Positions 1 to 8,689 of a stretch of 64,000 nucleotides of DNA are shown piece by piece. How positions within the stretch are numbered: position 1 is the stretch's first letter; each line of letters opens with the position of its first letter. Source of the DNA: Psychrobacillus sp032154225 (lineage in GTDB: Bacteria; Bacillota; Bacilli; Bacillales_A; Planococcaceae); assembly GCF_032154225.1 (NCBI RefSeq), contig NZ_JALDYF010000017.1, forward strand, positions 31,119-95,118. Direction: 5' to 3'. A program made the translations under genes and the position numbers. The notes under the pieces are model-generated. The model was given only the letters and a program-made list of their open reading frames with translations, did not search any database and had not been told where the DNA came from.

Positions 1-165
1 GTTATTCTCCACTGATAATTTATTAGATTTGACATTGTACTAGAGCATCCTCCCAAACAAAACTGCGACTTAATAATCTACTAACTAAAAAGAGACCAAA
101 AAATATAAGTTATTTTTGGTCTTGGATTAAGTATAAGAAAAATACTTTATCGGTAAAATTGTCCA

Positions 166-351
166 CTAATTCGTGAAATTATCGATATTACCAGCGTCGT
201 GTGCCCTCATATCCCTTTTTATATCTTCCAATTCCTGCATTTCTTTTTGGCTTCTCACCGGCTTCTTATTGCTTTTTTCTTCACGCATTTCTAACAATAC
301 GCTTAATGCTACTAATATCACCACTATAGCTACAAGAAATACCCAAATCAG
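166..351 (-). CDS. Small single-pass membrane protein with a probable non-AUG start
   Basis: About 61 codons with an N-terminal hydrophobic run of roughly 17 residues (IWVFLVAIVVILVALSVLL), followed by a charged, helix-prone tail rich in Lys, Glu and Arg and ending in NIDNFTN. No ATG, GTG or TTG lies in frame before the hydrophobic segment. A strong purine-rich site (AAAGGGGGAG) sits 6 bases before an in-frame CTG and 9 bases before an ATT, so I place the start at CTG. The membrane-then-coil composition looks like real coding sequence. I do not recognise a family. The opposite-strand reading of the same DNA is hydrophobic only as a mirror of this gene. Confidence 0.45.
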   Translation of the reverse strand: MIWVFLVAIVVILVALSVLLEMREEKSNKKPVRSQKEMQELEDIKRDMRAHDAGNIDNFTN

Positions 352-368
352 CTTCCACTCCCCCTTTT

Positions 369-417
369 AATGTGCTTGTTAATACATTATACGGTTCTTA
401 CTGAAATTAGTTTCACA
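369..417. repeat. 49-bp direct repeat, copy 1
   Basis: Closely similar to 944-992 with only a few substitutions. The two copies flank the DUF1801 gene, one downstream and one upstream of it. Confidence 0.7.
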
Positions 418-486
418 TCGAGTAGCTCCTGACCTGTACGTTCTGCGGTGCAATTAACCTGGCATTAAACACTAATCGCCCATTTT

Positions 487-858
487 TTATTTCCGCCAAA
501 AAGTTGGGCAGCCTGCCTTATCCAAAATATTAAACTCAATCATTTTTTCAAGTAATGAAAAATCAACTGGACCGTCCCATGGGATACGTACCAACTGCTT
601 GGTGTGATCATAACCCGCCTGCACAATTTCTTCTGTAAAATGAATAATTCCCGCATTTTCAGGGGCAACAGCCAAATGTTTTTTAGAAATGCTAAAACCT
701 ATAATATATGTTTCGTGATCGGTAAACATAGGCTGATTCCACGCAATTTTTGGTTTTAAGTTTGGAAATTCCCTAGTAACCCAAGACAAAACTTCTTTCG
801 TTCGTTCCATATGTTGTGGATTATCAATTTGCGATAAATATTCTGCAAAAGCTTCCAT
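487..858 (-). CDS. DUF1801 (YdhG-like) protein
   Basis: A 123-residue protein of the DUF1801/YdhG type, often annotated as an iron chaperone in Bacillales. Typical features are an N-terminal helical region, the motif KPKIAWNQPMF, the segment ISKKHLAVAPENAG and a C-terminal helix ending in CPTFWRK. Its start has a good ribosome site (AAGGGGAGAATGAC). The biochemical role of the family is poorly established, so I name the family only. A decayed fragment of a paralogue lies at about 8690-8860. Direct repeats flank the gene, which suggests this end of the window has been rearranged locally. Confidence 0.8.
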   Translation of the reverse strand: MEAFAEYLSQIDNPQHMERTKEVLSWVTREFPNLKPKIAWNQPMFTDHETYIIGFSISKKHLAVAPENAGIIHFTEEIVQAGYDHTKQLVRIPWDGPVDFSLLEKMIEFNILDKAGCPTFWRK

Positions 859-915
859 GTCATTCTCCCCTAAGGTAAAGTTTATTTTAATACGATGTAA
901 ATTTTAGTGCCATAA

Positions 916-943
916 TTTACGGCGCAAGGCACCCAAACTATTC
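916..943. repeat. Dispersed intergenic repeat (GGTGCC...ACCC type), copy 1
   Basis: Matches, with small changes, the segments at 1756-1783, 1910-1933 and 11461-11489. The common core is TTTACGG, a GC-rich dyad, then ACCCAAACTATTC. Confidence 0.65.
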
Positions 944-992
944 AATGTGCTTGTTAATATATTATAAGGTTCTTACTAAAATTAGTTTCACA
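944..992. repeat. 49-bp direct repeat, copy 2
   Basis: Second copy of the segment at 369-417. It directly abuts copy 1 of the dispersed GGTGCC-type repeat. Confidence 0.7.
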
Positions 993-1014
993 AATGCGGT
1001 GACTGGCACGCAAA

Positions 1015-1524
1015 CTAATCCTCCCAATAAAAAATAGCATCCTTGACTAAATAATTTCTAGGTTCACTATATATCGTTGAAATTTTCGTTGAAAAAGACA
1101 AAGGTTGATTCACTTTTTCAGCCTCTAACAGTTCATAATCAAACTCTTTTAAAACTTGTTTCAATTCTCTTTCAATTGTTTGGAATTTCTCACTTAAATT
1201 TAATAGATTTGGACCTCCAAGTAAAGAACAATATGCCCCACCAACTACTTCATTCGTTTCAATACGAATTGTTTTATTCCTGCCATCTTCGCCAATGATT
1301 GCTACAGGCGCTAAACGACAAATATCAATAATAAACCCCTTCTGCCTTTACCGTTCTCTGACCGTGCTTCTCTTCTACGACTACAACATCTTCTTTTTGA
1401 TAACAAAAAAATTCAACAAAAGATGCATATCCACTGCCAAAATGATTCCACTCTGCTTCACATTCCAAATTACGAATACGATTTCCCCTTCAATTAAGTC
1501 TTGTAATTGTTCATTAGAAAACAT
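1015..1524 (-). pseudogene. Frameshifted gene of unknown family
   Basis: A start at 1524 (MFSNEQLQDLIEG) with a good ribosome site (GGGGAGG) opens a reading frame that is broken twice. Coding sense continues in a second frame (RNLECEAEWNHFGSGY ... VVVVEEKHGQRTVKAEG) from about 1485. It returns to another frame near 1330 (ICRLAPVAIIGEDGRNKT ... YLVKDAIFYWED) and stops at 1015. Joining the three pieces gives a plausible soluble protein of about 165 residues. I do not recognise the family. Two independent indels argue for a real pseudogene rather than one sequencing error, although errors in homopolymers cannot be excluded. Confidence 0.6.
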
Positions 1525-1626
1525 ACAGAGCCTCCCCTTTTATCTTTTATTTTAGTAGCTAGTTAAGTCAAAAGTACTTCGGAAAATCCAAAGTGGATGT
1601 TTTAATTGGAAACTAATTGAGAAGCT

Positions 1627-1716
1627 AATTTTGGATTATATCAAATAATAGTAAACTGACCCGAATATTACTACACAGACAACAATAATCAAGTAAAGCA
1701 TCTTTCTGTTTCTCAT
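1627..1716 (-). CDS. Possible tiny hydrophobic ORF
   Basis: An ATG at 1716 preceded by AAGGAG at 8 bases opens a short frame beginning MRNRKMLYLIIV. Its length and hydrophobic start resemble the very small membrane peptides common in Bacillales. The evidence is only the ribosome site and composition, and the 3' end is uncertain. Confidence 0.3.
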
Positions 1717-1751
1717 AAACTTTTCTCCTTACAGCTTTCTTGATTTTGTTT

Positions 1752-1880
1752 TCAATTTACGGTGCCAGGTACCCACACTATTTGCAACTTATCAATTAAT
1801 ATATTAAACAAAAATACAAAAACGAGAACAATTGTAAAAGATCCGATAAAATTCTTAGAGTAAACCTGTTGTATATCCAT
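1752..1880 (-). CDS. 42-residue single-pass membrane peptide
   Basis: Starts MDIQQVYSKNF, then has one membrane segment (GSFTIVLVFVFLFNILI), and ends KLQIVWVPGTVN. An AGAGG ribosome site lies 7 bases upstream of the ATG. The last ten or so codons are made by the dispersed repeat at 1756-1783, so the tail may be a late addition to an older, shorter gene. No family recognised. Confidence 0.4.
   Translation of the reverse strand: MDIQQVYSKNFIGSFTIVLVFVFLFNILIDKLQIVWVPGTVN
1756..1783. repeat. Dispersed intergenic repeat, copy 2
   Basis: Contains the dyad GGTGCCAGGTACCC and the shared ACTATT end. It overlaps the 3' end of the small ORF at 1752-1880. Confidence 0.65.
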
Positions 1881-1909
1881 ACCTATACCTCTTTCTGTTT
1901 ATATTTCTA

Positions 1910-1933
1910 TTTACAGGCACCCAAACTATTCAA
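1910..1933. repeat. Dispersed intergenic repeat, copy 3 (short)
   Basis: A shortened copy keeping GGCACCCAAACTATTCAA. It overlaps the stop codon of the ABC-F gene. Confidence 0.55.
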
Positions 1934-3396
1934 TTTAAAAATGGAATAATCTCTACTATTTTTGATGCAATATTCGAAAGAAACACCTGATCATGTTCTA
2001 CAAACAAAAGTGTAGGTTTATATTCCAATATCATTGTTTCTATTTGCTTTTGATTGAACACATCTAAATAATTTAAAGGCTCATCCCAAATGTATAATTC
2101 AGCAGGTATTCCTAGCGACTTTGCAAATTCTACTTTTTTCTTCTGACCGTTACTTATATATTCAATAGGCACATTAAATACATCTCGTTCAAATCCTAGA
2201 ATTCTAAGGTTGTTCAACAAATGAGTGTAATCCAAATTATTTCCAACAGCGAAATCCTTTAACGAGCCACCATTGTCCTCGTGATTTTGTCGAACAATAC
2301 TTTTCATCACACCTAGAGGGAGAAAAAGCTCTCCACTTACTACTCCTGAGAAAGATTGCTGGATTAAATAATTCAATAATGCTGTTTTGCCACTGCCATT
2401 TGGTCCAACTAGTGCTACTTGCTCACCTTGATAGATGTCAAATGTGACAGGTTGAAAAAGCAACTTGTCTCCATAGCCTAATGATAAATTTTTAATGCGT
2501 AATACCGGGTCTCGATGGCTAAAAATGCAATTTGCTGTAAGAGCACTTACGTTTTCAATATCTTTTAGTAGCTTCATTTTATCTTCAATTTTTGACTGCA
2601 TTCGTTTTTCTATCACTTTTGATTTTTTCATCATTCGAGCTGCTCGTGCATTAGCAAATGCATCATCTCCGGAATCTTTTTCTCGCTGATGTGCCCAGTC
2701 TGCCTTTTCTTTTGATGTTTGTTTCAACCGATCAATTTCTGCTTTTAAGCTACTATTTTGTTCTAGCTCGTACTGATCTCTTAACTCTTTTTGCTTTTCA
2801 TACGTTGTAAAATTCCCTTTAAATAAATTTATCCGACTCTTTTCAATAACTAAAATATGATCCACTACTCCATCTATAAAGTTTCGGTCATGACTTACAA
2901 CAATATAGCCTTTCTTTTTCTTCAAATATTCCGATACGATATTTCTAGAGCTTATATCAAGATGATTTGTCGGTTCATCTAAAAGTAGAAATCTTGATTC
3001 TTCACAAAAAAGCGCTGCCAATAAAACCTTCGTCTGTTCACCGCCTGACAGTTGCTCAAATGGTCTCCACAAAATCTCTTTATCCAAAGATAATAATTGA
3101 CATTCTCGCTCTAGCTTCCACAACTCAACTGGCATTATTTCTTCCAATGCATAATAAGTTAAGTTTTCTTTATTCGAAATATGTTGTGGAAAATAAACAA
3201 AATCTACATTTCCGATTATTTCACCTTCATAAGCATATTTCTGCATAAGTAAGTTTAATAATGTTGTTTTCCCACGACCATTTCTTCCGATTAAACCAAG
3301 TCGCCATTTAGCATCTATGTTCAAATGAACATGTTGAAATATCGGTTCATTCAGATAATCAAACCCAAAACTCAAATCCCTAATCTCTATGTGCAT
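1930..3396 (-). CDS. ABC-F ATPase, Lsa-like ribosome protection family
   Basis: A soluble protein with two ATP-binding cassettes and no membrane segment, as in the ABC-F group that acts on ribosomes. First cassette: Walker A GRNGRGKTT, signature LSGGEQTK, Walker B LLLDEPTNHLD. Second cassette: GPNGSGKTA, SNGQKKKVEF, IWDEPLNYLD. The linker between them is Lys/Glu-rich. The N-terminus (HIEIRDLSFGFDYL ... KWRLGLIGRNG) resembles Lsa/Vga-type proteins, which displace lincosamides, streptogramin A and pleuromutilins from the ribosome. I chose the ATG at 3396 (488 aa). The frame is open to 3495, but that leader contains a terminator hairpin. Resistance is an inference from family; a general translation role is possible. 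Confidence 0.8.
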   Translation of the reverse strand: MHIEIRDLSFGFDYLNEPIFQHVHLNIDAKWRLGLIGRNGRGKTTLLNLLMQKYAYEGEIIGNVDFVYFPQHISNKENLTYYALEEIMPVELWKLERECQLLSLDKEILWRPFEQLSGGEQTKVLLAALFCEESRFLLLDEPTNHLDISSRNIVSEYLKKKKGYIVVSHDRNFIDGVVDHILVIEKSRINLFKGNFTTYEKQKELRDQYELEQNSSLKAEIDRLKQTSKEKADWAHQREKDSGDDAFANARAARMMKKSKVIEKRMQSKIEDKMKLLKDIENVSALTANCIFSHRDPVLRIKNLSLGYGDKLLFQPVTFDIYQGEQVALVGPNGSGKTALLNYLIQQSFSGVVSGELFLPLGVMKSIVRQNHEDNGGSLKDFAVGNNLDYTHLLNNLRILGFERDVFNVPIEYISNGQKKKVEFAKSLGIPAELYIWDEPLNYLDVFNQKQIETMILEYKPTLLFVEHDQVFLSNIASKIVEIIPFLN

Positions 3397-3442
3397 ACAA
3401 TCATTCCAATCTATTTGGTTTGAATGTATTCGCATCAACATA

Positions 3443-3477
3443 TAAAAAATCCCTCTGAATATTACGTCAGAAGGATT
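3443..3477 (-). promoter_or_regulatory. Terminator-type attenuator in the ABC-F leader
   Basis: On the minus strand an 11-bp stem (AATCCTTCTGA / TCAGAGGGATT, one G-U pair) with an 8-base loop is followed at once by a T run. It lies 47 bases before the chosen ABC-F start and inside a short in-frame leader starting at 3495. Leader-peptide attenuation is established for several resistance ABC-F genes; its operation here is inferred. Confidence 0.6.
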
Positions 3478-3766
3478 AGATTTATTCATTATCAAACAAG
3501 CCTAGGAATAGGCAATGTTACAAGTATAATAAATGGACAGACTAATCCTATTTTAAGTGAAAATGCGTATACATTTTACGTGTAAAATAGAATTATTTGC
3601 TCATGTTCCACCCATCATCCCTTCAAATATATTACAATTATCATAGCACTAATATTTGAATTTCCAATCATTTATTGATTAAAAAACTACCAAATAACAT
3701 GATGTAAAACTCGGTTATTGATGATAAGGTAAATATATACCACATCATCCGAAGGAGCCTATACAT

Positions 3767-4690
3767 ATGAAAAACTTCGCAGACATATTGATTGAACACA
3801 GTGTTAGAAAAAATACAGCTTTAGTAGTTGGATTAGATCCTGATATCGCGTATTTCCCAGATTTTTTATTAAATAAGGATACACAAACAACAGAAGAAAT
3901 ATGTAATGCCATAGTAAACTTTAACAAGTTTGTTATTGATGAAGTTTGTGATCATGTAGTTGCGGTAAAGCCCCAGCTTGCTTACTACGAAGTATACGGT
4001 AGTGCAGGAATTAAAGCTTTAGAAGAAACAATTCAGTACGCTCGTTCAAAAAACGTGATTGTCATTAACGATGCAAAAAGAGGAGATATCGGTTCCACTT
4101 CCAAAGCATATGCACAAGCATTTTTAAGCAATGGACCTATGTCAGGTGATATGGTCACTGTAAATCCATTCTTAGGAAGTGACGGCTACACCCCTTTTAT
4201 TGAAGTTGCACAAGAAAACAATAAAGGGCTATTTTTGTTACTAAAAACATCCAATCCTTCTTCATTCGAAATTCAGGATTTAAAGCTACAAAATGGAGAA
4301 ATCCTATACATGCAAATGGCTCAAGACATAAGTGTTCTAGCGGCAGCAACTAAAGGCGAAAATAACTACTCATTTATCGGCGCCGTCGTAGGAGCAACCT
4401 ATCCATCAGATGCAAAAAAGATAAGAGAACTGTTACCACACTCCATCTTTTTAGTTCCTGGGTTAGGAGCACAAGGGGGACAAGCAGAAGATTTGGCTGT
4501 CTTCTTCGATGAAAAAGGTCTAGGAGCTGTTATCTCTTCATCCAGAGGAATTACATATAGCTATTGTTCTAATAAAAGCGATGAAAACTGGAGAAACATT
4601 TCAAAAGAACAAATGACTAAATCTATTGCAAATGCAACCATTACAGCAAAAGACCAGATCAATGAAGTTCGATTTCGCACGAACGCTTAA
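3767..4690 (+). CDS. pyrF: Orotidine 5'-phosphate decarboxylase, long (type 2) form
   Basis: Catalyses decarboxylation of OMP to UMP, the last step of pyrimidine synthesis. The 307-residue length, the start NTALVVGLDPDIAYFP and the catalytic motif DAKRGDIGST identify the type 2 subfamily. The phosphate-binding end is GAVVGATYPSDAK and VPGLGAQGGQ. The ribosome site GAAGGAG is correctly spaced. It stands alone rather than in a pyr operon, and Bacillus-type operons usually carry the short form of about 240 residues. It may therefore be a second or acquired copy. The neighbours (ABC-F, sigma factor) are not functionally linked. Confidence 0.9.
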   Translation: MKNFADILIEHSVRKNTALVVGLDPDIAYFPDFLLNKDTQTTEEICNAIVNFNKFVIDEVCDHVVAVKPQLAYYEVYGSAGIKALEETIQYARSKNVIVINDAKRGDIGSTSKAYAQAFLSNGPMSGDMVTVNPFLGSDGYTPFIEVAQENNKGLFLLLKTSNPSSFEIQDLKLQNGEILYMQMAQDISVLAAATKGENNYSFIGAVVGATYPSDAKKIRELLPHSIFLVPGLGAQGGQAEDLAVFFDEKGLGAVISSSRGITYSYCSNKSDENWRNISKEQMTKSIANATITAKDQINEVRFRTNA

Positions 4691-4795
4691 TATTGTTGAA
4701 CATCATGGGTTGCTTAGGCAACTCTTTTTTTAATAAAATTTTATGAGTCAATATCAATTCGAGGCTCGTCTAATTTATGAAAGGAGGGGAAATGA

Positions 4796-5344
4796 GTGAT
4801 AGATCTTGAAGGAGATTATTCAGAAGTTTCCTCAGATATGATTCTAGATCAACTGATGGAAGACTATGCAACCGATTTAAAAAGAATTGCTTTCTTATAT
4901 GTAAATGATATATCCGAATGTGAGGATATTATTCAAGAAGTCTATATATCCTGCTATCAAAAGTTATCTAGCTTCCGACATGAATCTAGCTATAAGACCT
5001 GGTTAATTCGTATTACTATTAATAAATGCAAGGATTATAAAAAACGTTGGAGCATAAAAAAACTGATTTATACACCGATTATTTCATCTATTTTCACAGC
5101 ACCATCTGCTGAAGAACAATTTATTAATGAACAGACTTCAAGAACTATGATAGAGCAAATAGCCAATTTACCAACAAAATATAAAGAGGTACTCATCCTT
5201 TATTATTATCAGCAAATGAGTATGACTGAAATTAGTGAAATCCTCCATGTAAATATTAATACGATTAAATCCAGATTACTTCGTGGAAAGAAAATTCTTC
5301 AAAACAAATTGGAAAGGAGTAATGCTTATGGACCAGTTCGATAA
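4796..5344 (+). CDS. ECF-type RNA polymerase sigma factor
   Basis: A 182-residue sigma-70 family member with region 2 (SECEDIIQEVYISCYQKL ... YKTWLIRITINKCKDY) and region 4 (LPTKYKEVLILYYYQQMS ... NINTIKSRLLRGK), and nothing between them, as in ECF sigma factors. The start is a GTG with AAGGAGGGG upstream. The following gene overlaps it by 17 bases and has the layout of an anti-sigma factor, so the pair is probably a stress-response switch at the membrane. I cannot assign it to a named Bacillus ECF factor. Confidence 0.85.
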   Translation: MIDLEGDYSEVSSDMILDQLMEDYATDLKRIAFLYVNDISECEDIIQEVYISCYQKLSSFRHESSYKTWLIRITINKCKDYKKRWSIKKLIYTPIISSIFTAPSAEEQFINEQTSRTMIEQIANLPTKYKEVLILYYYQQMSMTEISEILHVNINTIKSRLLRGKKILQNKLERSNAYGPVR

Positions 5345-6131
5345 ACATGTGAAAGAAGAGGTACAGGGATACTTGAATAAACATGTACACTTTTCACCAG
5401 AAGAAAGTCAGCAAATTCGGAGAAAAGTAGCAAATAAACGTGCAACAAAAAAGATTGACCGAGTGTATTACACCGTTTTGGCTTCCGCAATTGCTTTGTT
5501 TATCATACTAAGCTTACCGTTATTAAAAACTTTAAACTTTAATAGTAGCTCCCAATCCAATTACTCTGCTGTGGCAGAAAATGAAACAGAGGGCTATAAT
5601 TCTTTAGATAATATAGTGAATGGGAAGGCCAATAACAGTAGTCGGAAAATGTTTTCTAATGAAGCAATAAATGATTTACAACTATCTATAACTAACAATC
5701 CAGAAAAGTATAAACTGAAGAAAGCTAGTTTAAATTACTGGTCAAAAAGCGGTGAATACAATGATTCCGCTTCTTCAAAGGAAATTACCTTAGCCTTAAG
5801 TTTTCAAAGTGAACATAATTCTTACTTCACACAAATTTTTAAAGGTGAAGTTAACCTTGAAGACAACCATGATGTAATTGAAAAAGTAGGGAACTGTAGT
5901 CTCATTCCAGCCTCTGAAACATCTAGTGACATGCAAGAAAATAAATACATCATAGCTGTTTCGGAAATATTAATTAATGATGAAAAGTATACAATAATTG
6001 TTCAAACTTATGATCTTCATAATGATATTGATGCCAATCCTTATTCTAAAACCAATATTCTAGATTTCTTAGAATCTTTACAACCAGAATTAGCAGTACA
6101 GAATTTATTAGAGATAATTCCCGAAGACTAG
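5328..6131 (+). CDS. Probable membrane-bound anti-sigma factor
   Basis: Starts at an ATG with GGAAAGGAG upstream, overlapping the end of the sigma gene. About 267 residues: a short cytoplasmic N-terminus (MDQFDKHVKEEVQGYL...), one membrane segment near residues 47-66 (YTVLASAIALFIILSLPLL), and an acidic extracytoplasmic domain of about 200 residues. Overlap with the sigma gene and this topology make it the likely partner that holds the sigma factor at the membrane. No zinc-binding His/Cys motif of the ZAS type is visible, unlike RsiW later in this window, so it belongs to another anti-sigma group. Confidence 0.75.
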   Translation: MDQFDKHVKEEVQGYLNKHVHFSPEESQQIRRKVANKRATKKIDRVYYTVLASAIALFIILSLPLLKTLNFNSSSQSNYSAVAENETEGYNSLDNIVNGKANNSSRKMFSNEAINDLQLSITNNPEKYKLKKASLNYWSKSGEYNDSASSKEITLALSFQSEHNSYFTQIFKGEVNLEDNHDVIEKVGNCSLIPASETSSDMQENKYIIAVSEILINDEKYTIIVQTYDLHNDIDANPYSKTNILDFLESLQPELAVQNLLEIIPED

Positions 6132-6165
6132 AATATATTTTTTGATATAAAATAGGATAAATACT

Positions 6166-6196
6166 AAAAAACTCGCTGCTGTAGGCGAGTTTTTTC
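6166..6196 (+). terminator. Rho-independent terminator after the sigma/anti-sigma pair
   Basis: AACTCGC, an 8-base loop, GCGAGTT and a T run, 35 bases after the anti-sigma stop. Confidence 0.8.
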
Positions 6197-6233
6197 ATTT
6201 TAGAATTTAATTGTTTAGGAATTACTTAGAAGC

Positions 6234-6520
6234 TACTGAACAACCCAATATTGCCTGTACCTAAAAGGTTTTTTTGCCTCTCTTGTCGAATAAAGATGCA
6301 AAGAGAAAAAGACAAACAATCTCAAAATATAGACTTGGATGGCTTGGCCTTATTCAAGCACGTTTAAAGAAGACGGGTGAGACCGTCATTGCCCTTCAAT
6401 TCCTAATCATGAACATAGAAAAGATCCCTCGGGACTCTTTTTTGCCTATTTTCCAAAAGTGGATTCAACATGGATTATCTGATCTACAATACAGGGTTGC
6501 GTAAAAAGAGTTGTTCAGTA
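6234..6520. mobile_element. Remnant of an insertion sequence
   Basis: Bounded by an 11-bp inverted repeat (TACTGAACAAC at 6234-6244 and its complement at 6510-6520). Only about 290 bp remain, so most of the transposase has been lost. Confidence 0.55.
6274..6504 (+). pseudogene. C-terminal remnant of a transposase
   Basis: Residual reading frame of 76 codons inside the IS remnant. The stretch RLGWLGLIQARLKKTGETV ... FLIMNIEKI has the look of a transposase C-terminus, with a leucine-rich helix followed by N-[IL]-E-K-I. No catalytic domain is left, so I do not assign an IS family. Confidence 0.45.
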
Positions 6521-6587
6521 CTCCCTAATTAAAGAGTGTTTTATACGAGTCTCATATCGCTAGGTCAGTTCATACACAGCCTTTTTC

Positions 6588-7130
6588 CTATATTTCCTCT
6601 TTTTGAATATGGTTAATTAATCTCTCAAAATACTGTATTGAAGAGTTTATTCTATAGTTTGCATAATCCCCAATAAAGTCTGCTAATACTTCTTGCCCTG
6701 GTTCCATAAAATGTCGTCTCTCATATTTTGACATCTTGTCCCAAGTCTTTTTTATCTCGTATACTTTTTTTTCTAGTATACTGATGACTTTATCACGCTC
6801 CACATATTTCATATTTGCTAAACCAATGACCATATTCCCGATTGTATCTGCATTTTCAAAGAGTTTATAAATCTTTTTCGGTAAGACTTCTCGGCCTTTT
6901 TCAGTGATTGCAAATACTTGCTTATCTGGACGATGCTCTTCTTTAATGATTTCTTTTGCCTCAATGAACCCTTGCTTCGCCAATGCCTCAAAATGGTAAT
7001 ATAACTTGCTTTCAGTTAGGCCATTTATCGTATCAAGTGGCTGTAACTCTGAGATTTGTTTTTTTAGTTTATAAGGGTAATTATTTTCTTCCATAAGCTT
7101 AGTCAGAATGAAAATTTGAATTGCCATCAT
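6588..7130 (-). CDS. PadR-family transcriptional regulator
   Basis: A 180-residue DNA-binding protein. The winged helix is at the N-terminus (TESKLYYHFEALAKQGFIEAKE, then a wing DKQVFAITEKGREVLPK). A long helical C-terminal dimerisation region with KKVYEIKKTWDKM follows. AAGGAG precedes the tandem ATGs. It lies immediately downstream of, and codirectional with, a YhgE-like membrane protein gene. PadR regulators commonly repress adjacent exporter genes, so control of that gene, and of itself, is likely. A candidate operator lies at 8404-8417. Confidence 0.85.
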   Translation of the reverse strand: MMAIQIFILTKLMEENNYPYKLKKQISELQPLDTINGLTESKLYYHFEALAKQGFIEAKEIIKEEHRPDKQVFAITEKGREVLPKKIYKLFENADTIGNMVIGLANMKYVERDKVISILEKKVYEIKKTWDKMSKYERRHFMEPGQEVLADFIGDYANYRINSSIQYFERLINHIQKEEI

Positions 7131-7193
7131 TTCAGCTCCTTAGGCAAATATTAGCTCTATTGTATCAAAACTAATCATTTACTTCAGCACAAT

Positions 7194-8354
7194 TTAAACT
7201 TTTACAGATTCTCTCGAATCCTCTACTGGCAATGGCTTGTGTAAGATCCAAACGATAACAATGTTAATTAACATCGCTACTAAACCAACCAGAGCTAACC
7301 CTAACAAATAAGGGCTTACACTTGTACTACCAAAAATATTCGCAAAGTAAGCTTGCACCGAATAATACATCGGTGTAATATGGCTCGCCCACTCATAAGG
7401 TGCATACATCATATCTCGTGAAATCGTTGCCCCATTAGCAAGCGTTTGAACTAATAAAATTGGGATATTTAAGATCATACCTGCTTCACCAATTAAGAAT
7501 ACTACAATTGCTGTGAAGTTAAAGCATACCCAATAGTTCAGAATTTGTTGTCCCCAAATTTGAAAGAATAAATCTCCGCTTAAATCATTAATACCAAATG
7601 CTATACCCGTTGAAGCTAAACCTGCAATAACACCAATGAGGACTGCTGTTAATTGTACATAAATGAATAAACGTGTTTTCGTAGCTTTCCCGCGGTTTAC
7701 TTTAAACGCACCAACTAATTGCATCGCTCCAATCATCGCCCCTACATATAAGGCCATAGTTAAGAACATTGGTAACATATTGTTATGCATGCCATCTGGA
7801 ATGTCATTAATTGTAACAACATTACCTACATAACTGTTTTCAATCAAATCTGCCATTTCTTTTGATCGCTCTTTAGGTACATTAAAGTTCATTAAAATAC
7901 CTTGTGCTGTTTGTTGTGAGAATTGCCCACTTAATTGATCGTTAATTTGAGAAACAACTTGTGTCATAGAAGATGATACAACTGTAGCTCCTGCTTCATT
8001 TAGAGTGAAATCTATACTTGATGATACATCACTATTTTGTAAATCAGCTGAAAATGTTTCTGGAATATGGATAACTAATGCTAATTCGTTATCTTCTAAA
8101 TCTTCTAAAGCCGCTTTATTCGAAATGTTTGTATTTATTTTCTCAAATGGGAGTTGTTCTATTAAGCTCTCTGTAATTTGAGCTCCAGATTCTCCTATAT
8201 CATCATTAATAATGGCAATCGGTAATTGATCAATATTCCCAGGAATTGCTGTATAACCTGACAAAAAGATTCCTAACATACACACTGCATAAAAAACACC
8301 CATAAATATAGAACCTATGGCACCTTTACTCTTCAAAAACTCTGTAAATTTCAT
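7194..8354 (-). CDS. YhgE/Pip-like ABC-2 type membrane protein
   Basis: 386 residues. An N-terminal membrane segment (IGSIFMGVFYAVCMLGIFLSG) leads into an extracytoplasmic domain of about 150 residues containing LPIAIINDDIGESG, typical of the YhgE/Pip and ABC-2 permease group. Five more membrane helices form the C-terminal half. Such proteins are linked to export or to phage-receptor function; the substrate is unknown. No ATPase gene is adjacent. It is codirectional with the PadR gene 60 bases downstream and probably cotranscribed with it. Confidence 0.75.
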   Translation of the reverse strand: MKFTEFLKSKGAIGSIFMGVFYAVCMLGIFLSGYTAIPGNIDQLPIAIINDDIGESGAQITESLIEQLPFEKINTNISNKAALEDLEDNELALVIHIPETFSADLQNSDVSSSIDFTLNEAGATVVSSSMTQVVSQINDQLSGQFSQQTAQGILMNFNVPKERSKEMADLIENSYVGNVVTINDIPDGMHNNMLPMFLTMALYVGAMIGAMQLVGAFKVNRGKATKTRLFIYVQLTAVLIGVIAGLASTGIAFGINDLSGDLFFQIWGQQILNYWVCFNFTAIVVFLIGEAGMILNIPILLVQTLANGATISRDMMYAPYEWASHITPMYYSVQAYFANIFGSTSVSPYLLGLALVGLVAMLINIVIVWILHKPLPVEDSRESVKV

Positions 8355-8403
8355 ATATTAATTCCTTTCTAAACATCTATTCGTTAATTCATTCATAATT
8401 AAG

Positions 8404-8417
8404 TTAAAGTACTTTAA
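8404..8417. promoter_or_regulatory. Candidate operator palindrome
   Basis: The perfect 14-bp palindrome TTAAAGTACTTTAA lies about 50 bases before the YhgE-like gene, with a similar half site (CCACTTTAAAT) beside it. It is a reasonable target for the PadR regulator, but this is inference. Confidence 0.35.
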
Positions 8418-8578
8418 TTAAACCACTTTAAATAAACTATGTTATGTATCTTATAAAATTTAAGATTCAATTGCAAACAAAAAAGTATAGTATGGCCAAT
8501 TCTGTTTTTATTTTTTGTCCAAATTATGAATAAGAGAGGATCGTTACAAACCCTTAAGTGATATAAACTTATAAAAAA

Positions 8579-8617
8579 ATAACAGCATACCTCCTATAAA
8601 TGAGGTATGCCGTTATT
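8579..8617. terminator. Strong hairpin, probably a bidirectional terminator
   Basis: AATAAC, a mismatch, GCATACCTC, loop, then the complementary arm ending GTTATT. It is flanked by A-rich and T-rich sequence on either side. Confidence 0.6.
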
Positions 8618-8689
8618 AAGCTTATATAACAATTGAGAACAGTTAACAAAGTTGCTTGATGTCGCATAATTTATTAGTTAAAGGAAAAA

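Noticed and set aside
1077..1555. Two plus-strand frames
   Set aside because: They mirror a frameshifted minus-strand gene that has a start, a ribosome site and protein-like composition.
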